NCBI GenBank assembly: GCA_009911365.1
Contig: QXXF01000005.1
Span: 186,001-250,000, forward strand
Source of the DNA: Clostridiales bacterium
GTDB lineage: Bacteria; Bacillota; Clostridia; Peptostreptococcales; Anaerovoracaceae
Length of the DNA: 64,000 nt
Direction of reading: 5' to 3'
How positions within the stretch are numbered: the first letter of the stretch is position 1; the number at the start of each line of letters is the position of its first letter. The notes under the pieces are model-generated. The model worked only from the letters and a program-made list of their open reading frames with translations. It was not told the origin of the DNA and did not search any database. The position numbers were made by a program, and so were the translations under genes. Below are positions 8,139 through 16,806 of this stretch, piece by piece.

Positions 8139-9083
8139 ATGGAAATACCAGTTTATCTGTTCACAGGACTGCTGGAAAGCGGCAAGACCACTCTGATCCA
8201 GGAGGTGGCAGGAGAAGATGATTTTCTGGATCCCGGCGTGACTCTGCTAATCCAATGTGAGGAGGGCGAGGAAGCCTTTAGCGAGGATTTCTTGAAGCAA
8301 TATCGGATGATTCTTTTAGAGGTAGAAGATCCCGAGGATTTGAACGAGCTGTTCTGGAAGCGATGCGAAAAGCAGTATCACCCTGCCCAGATCATGATCG
8401 AGTACAATGGCATGTGGGAGCTGAACGCGTTCTTTGACAGTGGTATGCCCGTGGATTGGTTTGTTGGCGGAATCTATTCCACTGTGAACGCTGCCACGGC
8501 AGAACTTTATATCAGCAATATGCGAAAAATTTTCATGGAGCCTTTGCGGGAATCTAGCCTGATCATTTTCAACCGGTGCGGTGATGATCTGGACCGGTTG
8601 AAATTCAGACGGAGCCTGAAAGCCTTGAACCCCCAGGTGCAGGTGGCTTTTGAACGGGAAAACGGAACCATGTATGCCAATGAGATCGAAGAAATGCCCT
8701 TTGATTATAGCGGCAAAACCGTGGAAGTGGAAGACATGGACTATGGTCTTTGGTATCTGGACGCTATGGATCACCCGGAGCGGTATATGGGCAAGGAAAT
8801 CATTTTTACAGCCAGGTACTGCGCCAGCAAGCGGAAAACCCAGAAATACTTTGTGCCGGGAAGGCATGTGATGACCTGCTGTGAAGATGATATCCAATTC
8901 TTGGGGTTTGTCTGTTTTTTTGAAGAGAACGTACCTTTTGAACATGGAGACTGGGTCAAAGTCACGGTTGGATTCGATTATGGAGAGTGCCGGATCTATG
9001 GGCAGGACGAAGGACCGATCCTGCGTTTGATTCATATCGAGGAAGGAAAAAGGCCGCAGCAGGAGTTGGTTACGTTTACGTGA
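8139..9083 (+). CDS. CobW-like P-loop protein with C-terminal YcgQ/DUF1980-like domain
   Basis: 314-residue partner of the preceding GTPase. The N-terminus has a P-loop GLLESGKTT (residues 10-18), but the usual CxCC metal motif is replaced by an acidic stretch (IQCEEGEEAF) and the NKxD motif is FNRCGDD. The C-terminal 110 residues (GKEIIFTARYCA, HVMTCCEDDIQFLGFVCF) resemble the OB-like domain of TIGR03943/YcgQ permease subunits. The start follows AAGGAGGCGGATCCC. The pair may deliver metal to, or sense it with, membrane permeases elsewhere; that is inference. A terminator follows, so this is probably the last gene of the folate-metal transcript. Confidence 0.72.
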   Translation: MEIPVYLFTGLLESGKTTLIQEVAGEDDFLDPGVTLLIQCEEGEEAFSEDFLKQYRMILLEVEDPEDLNELFWKRCEKQYHPAQIMIEYNGMWELNAFFDSGMPVDWFVGGIYSTVNAATAELYISNMRKIFMEPLRESSLIIFNRCGDDLDRLKFRRSLKALNPQVQVAFERENGTMYANEIEEMPFDYSGKTVEVEDMDYGLWYLDAMDHPERYMGKEIIFTARYCASKRKTQKYFVPGRHVMTCCEDDIQFLGFVCFFEENVPFEHGDWVKVTVGFDYGECRIYGQDEGPILRLIHIEEGKRPQQELVTFT

Positions 9084-9096
9084 TAAGAAGAATTTA

Positions 9097-9126
9097 GCCT
9101 GAGCTTAACAGCCCAGGCGTTTTTTT
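9097..9126 (+). terminator. Rho-independent terminator
   Basis: GCCTGAGC pairs with GCCCAGGC (one mismatch) around a TTAACA loop, followed by seven T. It ends the folE-to-CobW transcription unit. Confidence 0.8.
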
Positions 9127-9273
9127 GCAAAAAATCCCGGTTTTCCCAAATCCAGCGCGCCATCTGGTGGAGCGTGTCACATATTGTCGTAAAATAAAGT
9201 CCCATTAGCAGAGCGATTAAAGCTATAATGAAATATATGGAAGAGTGCACAACAAAAGAAAGAGGGCACTTCA

Positions 9274-10884
9274 ATGTTAATTAGAAAAAACGAAAAGCAG
9301 GCAGATTATTGGAAGAACTTTTTCCAGACTGTATTTGCCAATCTGGAGGAAGTTTTGATCGCTGCGGATGTGGATATGGACAGACTGGAATATATCAGCC
9401 CAAACGCGGAGCGGCTTCTCGGCATCCGCCAGGAAGAGCAAGCCTCGGCAGGCTATTTGCTGCGCCAGATCGGTCTAGCGGAAAGCTGCGACTTGACGGT
9501 ATTCAAGCGCAAGGATTCAGGGGAAGAAGAACGATACCTGATCAACGTCCAGACTGGAGGCGAGCTATGGTGCAGGTGCTGCTGGAGTTTTTTGCGGGCA
9601 TTTCCAAATGAGGAAGAGAAAATCATCATTAACATTTCTGACCGTTCAAAAGAGCGTGCCAGCATGGACAGGATCCGCCAGGATCTACAGGAAGCAGAAC
9701 GTTCCAATGCTGCGAAAAGCCGGTTCTTGACAACCATTTCCCATGATATGCGTACACCCATGAATGCGATCATGGGGCTGACGGACCTGGCAATGGAACA
9801 TATGGAGGAGCAGGAAAAAGTACAAGAATACCTTTATAAAATCGCGAGATCATCCACCCATCTTTTGGAGCTGATCAATGATGTGCTGGATATGTCCCGG
9901 ATTGAAAGCGGCAAAATGGCGTTGGAACACCGTCCCTTTGATCTAAAAGAATTGCTGGAAGACGTGATGGACATCATTCGGCCTCAGGCTGAGGCCAAGA
10001 TGCAGGCAGTGGAAACGAATTGGAGCCTCATATATCCTCAGGTCATAGGAGATCCAGTCCGGATTCGGCAGGTTTTGATCAACCTGTTGTCCAATGGAGT
10101 CAAATATACCCAGCGAGGAGGGCGGATCGTGTTCTGGCTGTCCCAGTGCTGCGGGGAAGTTCCGAGGGAAAGCGGCACACAGGGGGAATTGCGGATCCAG
10201 ATCTACGACAACGGCTACGGGATGTCAGAAACCTTTCAGCAGATCATTTTTGAGCCATTTGCCAAAGAAAACGCAGAGCATGCCCAGGAAATAGAGGGCA
10301 CAGGACTGGGGATGTCCATCACAAAGAGCTTAGTGGATTTAATGGGCGGGAATTTATCGGTGGAGAGCAGATTGGGCGAGGGCAGCAACTTTACAGTAGA
10401 CATACCCTTAGAACTTCAATATGATGATAAAGCGCAAGAGGGAGAAAAGAGCGAAAAAGAAGTTCAAGGGTTCGACTGCGGCGGATACAGGATCCTGTTA
10501 GTAGAGGATAATGAAATGACAGCGGATGTTTTGACGGATATCCTGGAACTTATGGGCGCAGAGGTAGAGTGGGCTGGAAATGGAGAACAGGCACTAGAGG
10601 CATTTGCTGGAGGGCCCGCGCATACATTTGACGTGATTTTAATGGATGTGCAGATGCCAGTGATGGACGGTTATGAAGCCACTAGAAGGCTTCGGAGCCT
10701 GTCAGAGGAAGGCAGAAAGGTCCCGATCGTGGCATTGACAGGCAACGCGTTTACAGAGGATATCCAAGCGTCACGGGCCGCGGGCATGGATCACCATTTG
10801 ACAAAGCCGGTGAAGAAAAAAGATCTAGAAGCCGTTCTGCGGCAAGTACTGGGTGCGAGGCGGGTAAAGATAAAGCAAGGATAA
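9274..10884 (+). CDS. Hybrid sensor histidine kinase
   Basis: 536-residue cytosolic two-component protein. Residues 15-125 look like a PAS sensor. HisKA follows with His157 in FLTTISHDMRTPMN. HATPase_c has N-box INLLSNGVKYTQ, G1 YDNGYGMS and G2 GTGLGMSITKS. The C-terminal receiver starts ILLVEDNEM and has phospho-acceptor Asp458 in ILMDVQMPVMDG and a conserved Lys in LTKPVKK. There are no membrane segments, so it probably senses a cytosolic signal. No separate response regulator or output domain is adjacent. A TATAAT box is at 9224-9229. Confidence 0.92.
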   Translation: MLIRKNEKQADYWKNFFQTVFANLEEVLIAADVDMDRLEYISPNAERLLGIRQEEQASAGYLLRQIGLAESCDLTVFKRKDSGEEERYLINVQTGGELWCRCCWSFLRAFPNEEEKIIINISDRSKERASMDRIRQDLQEAERSNAAKSRFLTTISHDMRTPMNAIMGLTDLAMEHMEEQEKVQEYLYKIARSSTHLLELINDVLDMSRIESGKMALEHRPFDLKELLEDVMDIIRPQAEAKMQAVETNWSLIYPQVIGDPVRIRQVLINLLSNGVKYTQRGGRIVFWLSQCCGEVPRESGTQGELRIQIYDNGYGMSETFQQIIFEPFAKENAEHAQEIEGTGLGMSITKSLVDLMGGNLSVESRLGEGSNFTVDIPLELQYDDKAQEGEKSEKEVQGFDCGGYRILLVEDNEMTADVLTDILELMGAEVEWAGNGEQALEAFAGGPAHTFDVILMDVQMPVMDGYEATRRLRSLSEEGRKVPIVALTGNAFTEDIQASRAAGMDHHLTKPVKKKDLEAVLRQVLGARRVKIKQG

Positions 10885-10934
10885 ACGCACCGCACCAAAC
10901 CATGGACAGCTGTATGGAGACGCACGGCAGGCGA

Positions 10935-10964
10935 TTGACAGGCTGCGGGCTTTCATGTTAAAAT
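10935..10964 (+). promoter_or_regulatory. Promoter for the thioesterase gene
   Basis: Consensus TTGACA at 10935 and TAAAAT at 10959 with an 18-base spacer, 32 bases before the start codon. Confidence 0.6.
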
Positions 10965-10996
10965 ATGCCATCTAAAAACACAGGAGGAAAATAAAC

Positions 10997-11395
10997 ATGT
11001 TGGAACCAGGGATCAAAGGAACGCAGCAGGTCAGAGTGAGGGAAGAAAACAGCGCAGAGGTTATGGGGAGCGGCACATTAAAGGTATTTGCCACGCCAGC
11101 CATGGTGGCACTGATGGAAGAAACCGCATGGAAAAGCGTCGCGGAGCATTTGGATCAGGGAGAAGGCACAGTAGGCACGGCCTTGGATATCAGGCATACA
11201 GCAGCCACGCCTCTTGGTATGACCGTCACCTGCGAAAGCGAATTGACTGCGGTAGATGGAAGAAAACTGACTTTCCATGTCATCGCAAGGGACGAAACAG
11301 GCGTGATTGGAGAAGGAGAACATCAGCGCTTTGTGGTCAATAATGAGAAATTTCAGGCAAAAGCAGACAGCAAGGGGGACAAAACAAAAGGGTGA
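10997..11395 (+). CDS. FlK-like hot-dog thioesterase
   Basis: 132-residue hot-dog fold protein resembling fluoroacetyl-CoA thioesterase FlK. The FATPAMVALMEETAW helix carries the Thr and Glu that correspond to FlK catalytic residues, and DIRHTAATPLGM carries the His. A strand GEGEHQRFVV closes the fold. The family is widespread in anaerobes, where the substrate is usually unknown; fluoroacetate specificity should not be assumed. The start follows AGGAGGAAAATAAAC. Confidence 0.8.
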   Translation: MLEPGIKGTQQVRVREENSAEVMGSGTLKVFATPAMVALMEETAWKSVAEHLDQGEGTVGTALDIRHTAATPLGMTVTCESELTAVDGRKLTFHVIARDETGVIGEGEHQRFVVNNEKFQAKADSKGDKTKG

Positions 11396-11524
11396 GATAT
11401 CAAAAGAACGCAATGATGTATTGAGAAGAGCAAAAATCTTCTGCCAAGGATAGCATCCGGTCTATTTTTTCTCCCATCCTAATATACTTTATCAAATCTG
11501 AGAGAAAGAGAACGTGATGGCAAA

Positions 11525-12889
11525 ATGGAAAAGGGGATTTTTAGGAAGCTGCCTATTTCCCAGGCAAGAGGGGGAGGCGGAAAGCTGCGGCGGACACTGG
11601 GTTCGTTTGAACTGACCATGATGGGAGTGGGGGTGATCCTTGGATCAGGCCTGTTCGTGATCACCGGCGTGGCCGCAGCGGAACATGCTGGGCCAGGGCT
11701 AGTGCTGTCCTTTGTGATCGCCGGGATCGCCTGTGGATGCGCAGCCCTTTGTTATGCGGAGTTGGCCTCTTTCATACCGGCTTCTGGCGGAGCTTATACC
11801 TTTGTGTATGCAGGGCTTGGTGAAATTTTCGCATGGTTCATTGGTTGGTGTTTGACCTTGGAATACATTGTGGGCATGTCTGCTATCGCAGTAGGCTGGT
11901 CCGCCTATGTTTCTAATATTCTCCCGCTGCTAGGGATCCAGCTGCCCCAGAAATTTCTCACGGATGTTTCCAGCGGCGGCATGGTCAATCTGCCGGCTGT
12001 AGTCATTATTTCCATCATGGCGCTGATTCAGATGAAGGGTACGAAGGAAAGTGCCAGGCTAAACAATATTTTGGTGACCATCAAGCTGACCGTGATCTTT
12101 ATGTTTATCGCCTTGGTGGCAGGCCGCGTTGATCCTGGAAATTACGATCCGTTTCTGCCTTTTGGCTGGTCCGGCGTGTTTTCTGGAGCCGCGGTGGTGT
12201 TTTTCGCTTATCTGGGCTTTGACGCGATCGCCAATTCGGCGGAGGAAGTCAAAGATCCCCAGCGAAACATGCCCAGGGGGATCCTGGGCTCCTTAGCCAT
12301 TGCTACGATTTTATACATCACAGTGACTTTGATGCTGACCGGGGTGAGTAAGTATTACTCTTATGCGGGGGTGGCCGCACCCGTGGCCTTTGCCCTCAAT
12401 GAAGCCGGTATTCGCTGGGGTTCAGCCCTAGTGTCGGCGGGTGCTATCGCAGGATTGATGACCGGGGTTCTGGTCTTTATTGGCAGTGAATCCCGGCTGA
12501 TCTATTCCATGGCAAGGGACGGACTGCTGCCAAAGACCTTTGCTAAGGTGAGCAGGAGCGGCGTTCCGGGAAAGGCCGTGGCCTGCGTCTGGTTCCTAGG
12601 GAGCCTGCTGGCGGGAACGCTTCCTATCAGCACTATCGCGGAACTGTGCAATATGGGGACCTTATGGGCGTTTTTCCTAGTGGCGCTGACTTTACTGCTG
12701 CTGCGTCAGCGATATCCCAACATGGAAAGAGGTTTTTCCGCTCCTCTCGTGCCTTGGGTGCCATTGACGGCCATGGGATTATGCGCGCTTTTGGCCGGGC
12801 AATTGAGCAGTGTCACATGGACGGCTTTTGGCGGCTGGACGCTGGTGGGCATGTGCGTTTATGTGATGTACGGGTCAAAGAGGGATTAA
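11525..12889 (+). CDS. APC-family amino-acid permease
   Basis: 454-residue integral membrane protein with about 12 hydrophobic segments, of the APC superfamily (YfnA/CAT-like). TM1 carries the broken-helix motif GVGVILGSGLFVITG, TM2 has CYAELASFIPASGGAY, and TM6 has FFAYLGFDAIANSAEEVKDP, all typical of this group. It likely imports a cationic or small neutral amino acid by proton symport. Its stop codon overlaps the end of the convergent AraC-type regulator gene by 4 bases. Confidence 0.88.
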   Translation: MEKGIFRKLPISQARGGGGKLRRTLGSFELTMMGVGVILGSGLFVITGVAAAEHAGPGLVLSFVIAGIACGCAALCYAELASFIPASGGAYTFVYAGLGEIFAWFIGWCLTLEYIVGMSAIAVGWSAYVSNILPLLGIQLPQKFLTDVSSGGMVNLPAVVIISIMALIQMKGTKESARLNNILVTIKLTVIFMFIALVAGRVDPGNYDPFLPFGWSGVFSGAAVVFFAYLGFDAIANSAEEVKDPQRNMPRGILGSLAIATILYITVTLMLTGVSKYYSYAGVAAPVAFALNEAGIRWGSALVSAGAIAGLMTGVLVFIGSESRLIYSMARDGLLPKTFAKVSRSGVPGKAVACVWFLGSLLAGTLPISTIAELCNMGTLWAFFLVALTLLLLRQRYPNMERGFSAPLVPWVPLTAMGLCALLAGQLSSVTWTAFGGWTLVGMCVYVMYGSKRD

Positions 12890-13866
12890 GCGGAGCCTGC
12901 TTTGCGGATCCCAGATAATTTCATCTGCAATTCCGATTGGTAATAAAGGATCCAATCCATCAGCTCTGCTTCCATATGGCTGAAATCGTATACTTTGTTG
13001 GGGGCAGCGTGCTTCATATAGAGCCGGTATATTTTGCGGTGATCCGTGGGCGTATGCTTGTACCACTGCTTGAAAGCTTTGTAAAAATATTTAGGGTCAG
13101 AGAAACCGCACTGGTAAGAGATCTCAGAAGCGTTCAAATTAGTGGTCAGCAGCATGAGCTCCGCTTTGTATACCCGAATGTAAGTCCGCAGGCCCCGCAG
13201 TCCGAGAAAGGAAGTTTTCTTGAGAAACTGCGAAAGGTAATTGGGATTGATATGCTCTAACTTGCCCAGTTCCTTTATGGTGATAGGGTTGTTCACGTTG
13301 TTGTAAATATGGGTAAAGATATGTTCGAACCGTTCCTTTGCGTCATTTGGAAACTGGTTGGGGTCATTCATCCAGTAAAAAACAGAAAAATCCCGCTCAA
13401 TGATTTCCATGACAAGCTTTGCCGTGTCGCAAATAATGCTATTTTTTTCCGTAAGGGAATATTTAGGAGAAATATAGGAATACAGCATGGTCAGCAGGAG
13501 CATATGGATATAATCGATCTTTAGCTCCATGGAAGGGTGGACTTCTCCTTTATGGCACACAAAAGACATGTTGACCAGGTTTTCATTGTTGAATATGGCT
13601 GCGGTCTGCTTGATATAAAAGGATATGAGCAGGTTTCCGGTTTCCGAAGAAACACAGTGTACGTCCTCTGCGTCAATGAGGATGATTTCTCCCGCCTCCA
13701 GATCGAATTCTTCATAAGCGATTTTGATGTGAGCCTGGCCTACTACGCAAAACAGGATCTCAATGCATTCGCCATGAAAATGGGCTTGCTCGTGGAAGGC
13801 TTCATAAACCTTGATGCTAATGGGCGTGTCTCGGATCAGAGAAATACTTTCTTGCTCAATTATCAT
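12886..13866 (-). CDS. AraC-family transcriptional regulator with cupin sensor domain
   Basis: 326 residues. The N-terminal cupin-like domain (HFHGECIEILFCVVG, then FDLEAGEIILIDAEDVH) probably binds a small effector. The C-terminal double HTH of AraC type runs from TIKELGKLEHINPNYLSQF through NASEISYQCGFSDPKYFYKAF. A 39-residue tail follows the HTH, longer than usual. It is divergent from the saccharopine-dehydrogenase-like gene across a 152-base gap and is the obvious candidate regulator of it and perhaps of the permease. Confidence 0.88.
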   Translation of the reverse strand: MIIEQESISLIRDTPISIKVYEAFHEQAHFHGECIEILFCVVGQAHIKIAYEEFDLEAGEIILIDAEDVHCVSSETGNLLISFYIKQTAAIFNNENLVNMSFVCHKGEVHPSMELKIDYIHMLLLTMLYSYISPKYSLTEKNSIICDTAKLVMEIIERDFSVFYWMNDPNQFPNDAKERFEHIFTHIYNNVNNPITIKELGKLEHINPNYLSQFLKKTSFLGLRGLRTYIRVYKAELMLLTTNLNASEISYQCGFSDPKYFYKAFKQWYKHTPTDHRKIYRLYMKHAAPNKVYDFSHMEAELMDWILYYQSELQMKLSGIRKAGSA

Positions 13867-14018
13867 AACTATCTCCGTTTTATAGTCGTTTTTTTATATC
13901 ATTATACTAAAACTTCGATAAAATGTCCATGGAATTCGTTTTACTCCAAGAGATATAATAATACCAGAAAGACAAATTGAAAATCAGAAACCATTTTTCC
14001 AAGAGAGGTGAATAAAAA

Positions 14019-15242
14019 ATGGGTAAGAAAATTTTAGTTTTAGGAACAGGCGCGCAGGGTTCAACAGTGGCACAGAGAATGGATGAAGAAGCAAACGTAA
14101 GCGAAATCATTTGTGCGGACTTTGACCACAAAGCAGTGGATGAACTGGTAAAAATGCTGAAAAAAGCAAAGGGTGCTTATGTGGACGCAAGCGATACCAA
14201 TAGCATCATTGAAGTGGCTCAGGGCGTGGATCTCATCGTAAATGCGCTTCCGATCCGGTTCGCTCCAAACGTACTGGATGCGGCTCTGGCAGTAAAAGCC
14301 AACTATCAGGATTTTGCCGCGACAGACGTGCTGGACGAGTGGTGGCCGACCTGTGTGGAAATCATGTATAATGACTATGGTAAAAAATTCGCTGACATTG
14401 GTAAAATGGCAATCATCGGAACTGGGTCCGCGCCAGGCATGATGTGCGTGGCTACAAAGAGCAGCATGCGTCACTTGGATACCTGCGACGATATCCTGAT
14501 GATGGTATATGAAGGCGTAGAAGCCAAAAGGTTCCTGCCGTTCTGGTGGTCTCCGTTCACAGCTTTATCCGATATGACAGACCCGACATTTGCGCTGAAA
14601 GATGGTGTTTTAGTGGAAACGGAGCCGCATTCCCTGCCAGTGACCAGACATTTCAAAGGCTGCGCCAAAGAAGTCACTTTGGTAGAGCATGCTCACGATG
14701 AAACGGTTTATATGGGACTGAACAAAGATACCCACTTTAAGGGAGCGAAGAACATCAACTTTAAATATGGCGGCGTGGGCATCGAATTTTCCACTCCGCT
14801 GTACAGAGCGGGCCTGCTTTCCAGAGAAGAAGAGACTTACAAGGGACATACGTTCATCCCGTTTGACGCGATTGTTTCCCATCTGCCGCCTGCGCCAAAA
14901 TACCACGATGAAATCGCTGAAATCTTGGAAGAGGGACTGGTAAAGGACGAAGGCGCGTTCGTTGTGGAAGCCACAGGAACAAAGGACGGCAAAAAAGTGC
15001 TGGTAGAAACTTATCTCTATGCGCCGGGTTGCGAAGAATCCTTTAAGAGAGCTGGGATCACTGGCGAACAGTATTTGACAGGCCAGTGCGGTTCCTTGTT
15101 CACAAAGATGTTCGTAAACGATGATTACACCCAGACTGGACTGATCTCCTCCGATATGCTGACTTATGAAGAGTGCGACAAGTACTTGGATTATGCGGCG
15201 AAGCTGGATATTGTCCTGGAAACAGAAGTAAAACCGCTGTAA
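14019..15242 (+). CDS. Saccharopine dehydrogenase-family NAD(P)-dependent oxidoreductase
   Basis: 407 residues. An N-terminal Rossmann fold (ILVLGTGAQGSTVAQRM) is followed by the saccharopine dehydrogenase-like domain (GTGSAPGMMCVA, VYEGVEAKRF). The family acts on amino-acid C-N bonds; related clostridial enzymes act in lysine and ornithine catabolism, but the substrate here is not shown. The start follows AGAGAGGTGAATAAAAA. A TATAAT box at 13954-13959 has no good -35, as expected for an activator-dependent promoter, which fits the divergent AraC gene. The codon choice suggests high expression. Confidence 0.85.
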   Translation: MGKKILVLGTGAQGSTVAQRMDEEANVSEIICADFDHKAVDELVKMLKKAKGAYVDASDTNSIIEVAQGVDLIVNALPIRFAPNVLDAALAVKANYQDFAATDVLDEWWPTCVEIMYNDYGKKFADIGKMAIIGTGSAPGMMCVATKSSMRHLDTCDDILMMVYEGVEAKRFLPFWWSPFTALSDMTDPTFALKDGVLVETEPHSLPVTRHFKGCAKEVTLVEHAHDETVYMGLNKDTHFKGAKNINFKYGGVGIEFSTPLYRAGLLSREEETYKGHTFIPFDAIVSHLPPAPKYHDEIAEILEEGLVKDEGAFVVEATGTKDGKKVLVETYLYAPGCEESFKRAGITGEQYLTGQCGSLFTKMFVNDDYTQTGLISSDMLTYEECDKYLDYAAKLDIVLETEVKPL

Positions 15243-15340
15243 GCTGACAGGGAGAAACGTTCCTCCTTGGATCACAATAGGTTGCTAAAGAATTCTTGTT
15301 CGATAGAATAAAAGGTTCATATGAAATGTGAAATCAAGCT

Positions 15341-15375
15341 GGGGATCCCTATGGATCTCCGGTTTGTGGTTTTTG
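15341..15375 (+). terminator. Probable terminator after the dehydrogenase gene
   Basis: GGGGATCC pairs with GGATCTCC around CTAT, followed by GGTTTGTGGTTTTT. The T run is delayed, so strength is uncertain. The remaining gap (15376-15455) shows only a short GTGTGG/CCACAC hairpin. Confidence 0.45.
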
Positions 15376-15455
15376 GTGAGATATGTGTGGGCACCACACG
15401 AAATGCGCATATTACATGTAAAATATATAGATTTGGGAGTGAAAAGATAAAATCA

Positions 15456-15485
15456 TTGACGCATAGGCAAACATACTAGTATAAT
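15456..15485 (+). promoter_or_regulatory. Promoter of the BIG2 protein gene
   Basis: TTGACG at 15456 and TATAAT at 15480 with an 18-base spacer; start codon 89 bases downstream. Confidence 0.7.
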
Positions 15486-15573
15486 AAAAGGCGAATGTAA
15501 ATCTGTGAGAATCCGGTGAATGGATTTTCATAAAGACGATATTTTGAATATATGGAAGAGGGGAGAATCATTC

Positions 15574-16614
15574 ATGAAAAAAATCATTACAACATCAATC
15601 ACAGTGATCACTGTGTTGGCAGTCATGTTCACGCTGACTATGCCTATGACCGCACAAGCAAAATCAACGCCAAAGCTGAACAAGACAAAAATTTCTTTAA
15701 ATGTAAAGAAGTCATATCAGTTAAAAATAACGGGCGTTTCCAAGAAAGTAGCATGGAAAAGCAACAACAAGAAAGTCGCTACTGTATCTAAAACCGGTAA
15801 AGTAACCGCCAAGAAAAAAGGCACAGCTGTCATTACCGCGAAAGTAAGCGGTAAGGCTTATAAATGCAAGGTAACAGTCGGGGGGAACTACAGGCCAGCT
15901 AGAAAAGTAAAACTCAACAAGACAAAAGTTTCCCTGAATATGGCCAAGACTAAGAAATGCCAGTTGAAAGTAACAGGCACGTCTAAGAAAGCAACATGGA
16001 AAACCAGCAACAAAAAAGTCGCCGTAGTGTCCAAGACTGGCATGGTAACCGCCAAGAAAAAAGGCACAGCTGTCATCACTGCGAAAATAAGCGGTAAGGC
16101 TTATAAGTGCAAGGTGACAGTAAAAGATACTCGGAAAACGAATTCAGAAGATGGGGATACTATGGAAGAGGACAAAACAGAAGAACCTAATTATGTAGCG
16201 ATACACCCGATTAAAATAGACAAAGATGGGCATGTTGAAGGCCCTAGGTATCAGTGTACATGTGGAACACCGATCCATGCTGATATTGAAGGGGAATGGG
16301 AAAGGCACGTCTGGCTCTGCCGTGAAATGTTAGACATACCAGGTGTTGTGGAACACCAGCTCATACCAATTAAAGAATATAAATATCCAACCATAGCCTG
16401 CTCATGTGGATTGGCTTTCTACCTCGTTGGTTCTATGGATGCTCTGGAGGATGGTTATGGAATGCATGACATGGCATATGTGTTTTATGAAGAGTTCACC
16501 CATGGGAAACCTGGTCACATCCATGAAGATCCTCCTGGTAACAATTGTCATAGCTTTAGTCCTATGTGCCCGTATAATGGGAAACATGACGATTGCCCAT
16601 ATCATTCAAATTAA
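15574..16614 (+). CDS. Secreted protein with two BIG2 (bacterial Ig-like) repeats and a Cys/His-rich tail
   Basis: 346 residues. A signal peptide ends at MTAQA (residue 29). Two tandem BIG2 domains follow, each with the core VSKTGKVTAKKKGTAVITAK-type segment; the DNA of the repeats is nearly identical over long stretches, pointing to recent duplication. A short acidic linker (DGDTMEEDKTEEP) leads to a C-terminal domain of about 130 residues with paired cysteines (CTCGTP, CSCGLA) and His (FTHGKPGHIHED, CPYNGKHDDCPYH), likely metal-binding or disulfide-rich. Probably extracellular and wall-associated. The C-terminal domain is not recognised. The start follows GAGGGGAGAATCATTC. Confidence 0.82.
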   Translation: MKKIITTSITVITVLAVMFTLTMPMTAQAKSTPKLNKTKISLNVKKSYQLKITGVSKKVAWKSNNKKVATVSKTGKVTAKKKGTAVITAKVSGKAYKCKVTVGGNYRPARKVKLNKTKVSLNMAKTKKCQLKVTGTSKKATWKTSNKKVAVVSKTGMVTAKKKGTAVITAKISGKAYKCKVTVKDTRKTNSEDGDTMEEDKTEEPNYVAIHPIKIDKDGHVEGPRYQCTCGTPIHADIEGEWERHVWLCREMLDIPGVVEHQLIPIKEYKYPTIACSCGLAFYLVGSMDALEDGYGMHDMAYVFYEEFTHGKPGHIHEDPPGNNCHSFSPMCPYNGKHDDCPYHSN

Positions 16615-16646
16615 TAAAACTGTTATAAATAGTCAAGCAGGGATGT

Positions 16647-16670
16647 ATAGCCTAGCTTGGCTATTATTTT
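16647..16670 (+). terminator. Short terminator after the BIG2 gene
   Basis: ATAGCC pairs with GGCTAT around TAGCTT, followed by TATTTT. The rest of the gap to the MATE gene shows nothing clear. Confidence 0.5.
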
Positions 16671-16806
16671 GGAGGTAAAAATGATCTTTGGGTAGGGTTG
16701 CCCTTTTGCCAAAAAAAGAGTATGGTAAGGGATACAGCTTTGTGTCCGCTTTGTTTGGCTATGGTACGGGTCGGGTGCAAAAATTTCAAGTTGAAAGGAA
16801 CAGGAC

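Noticed and set aside
15700-16120. Repeated stretches that could suggest a CRISPR-like or tandem array
   Set aside because: They are two BIG2 protein repeats in one reading frame; no regular short repeat-spacer pattern exists anywhere in the window.
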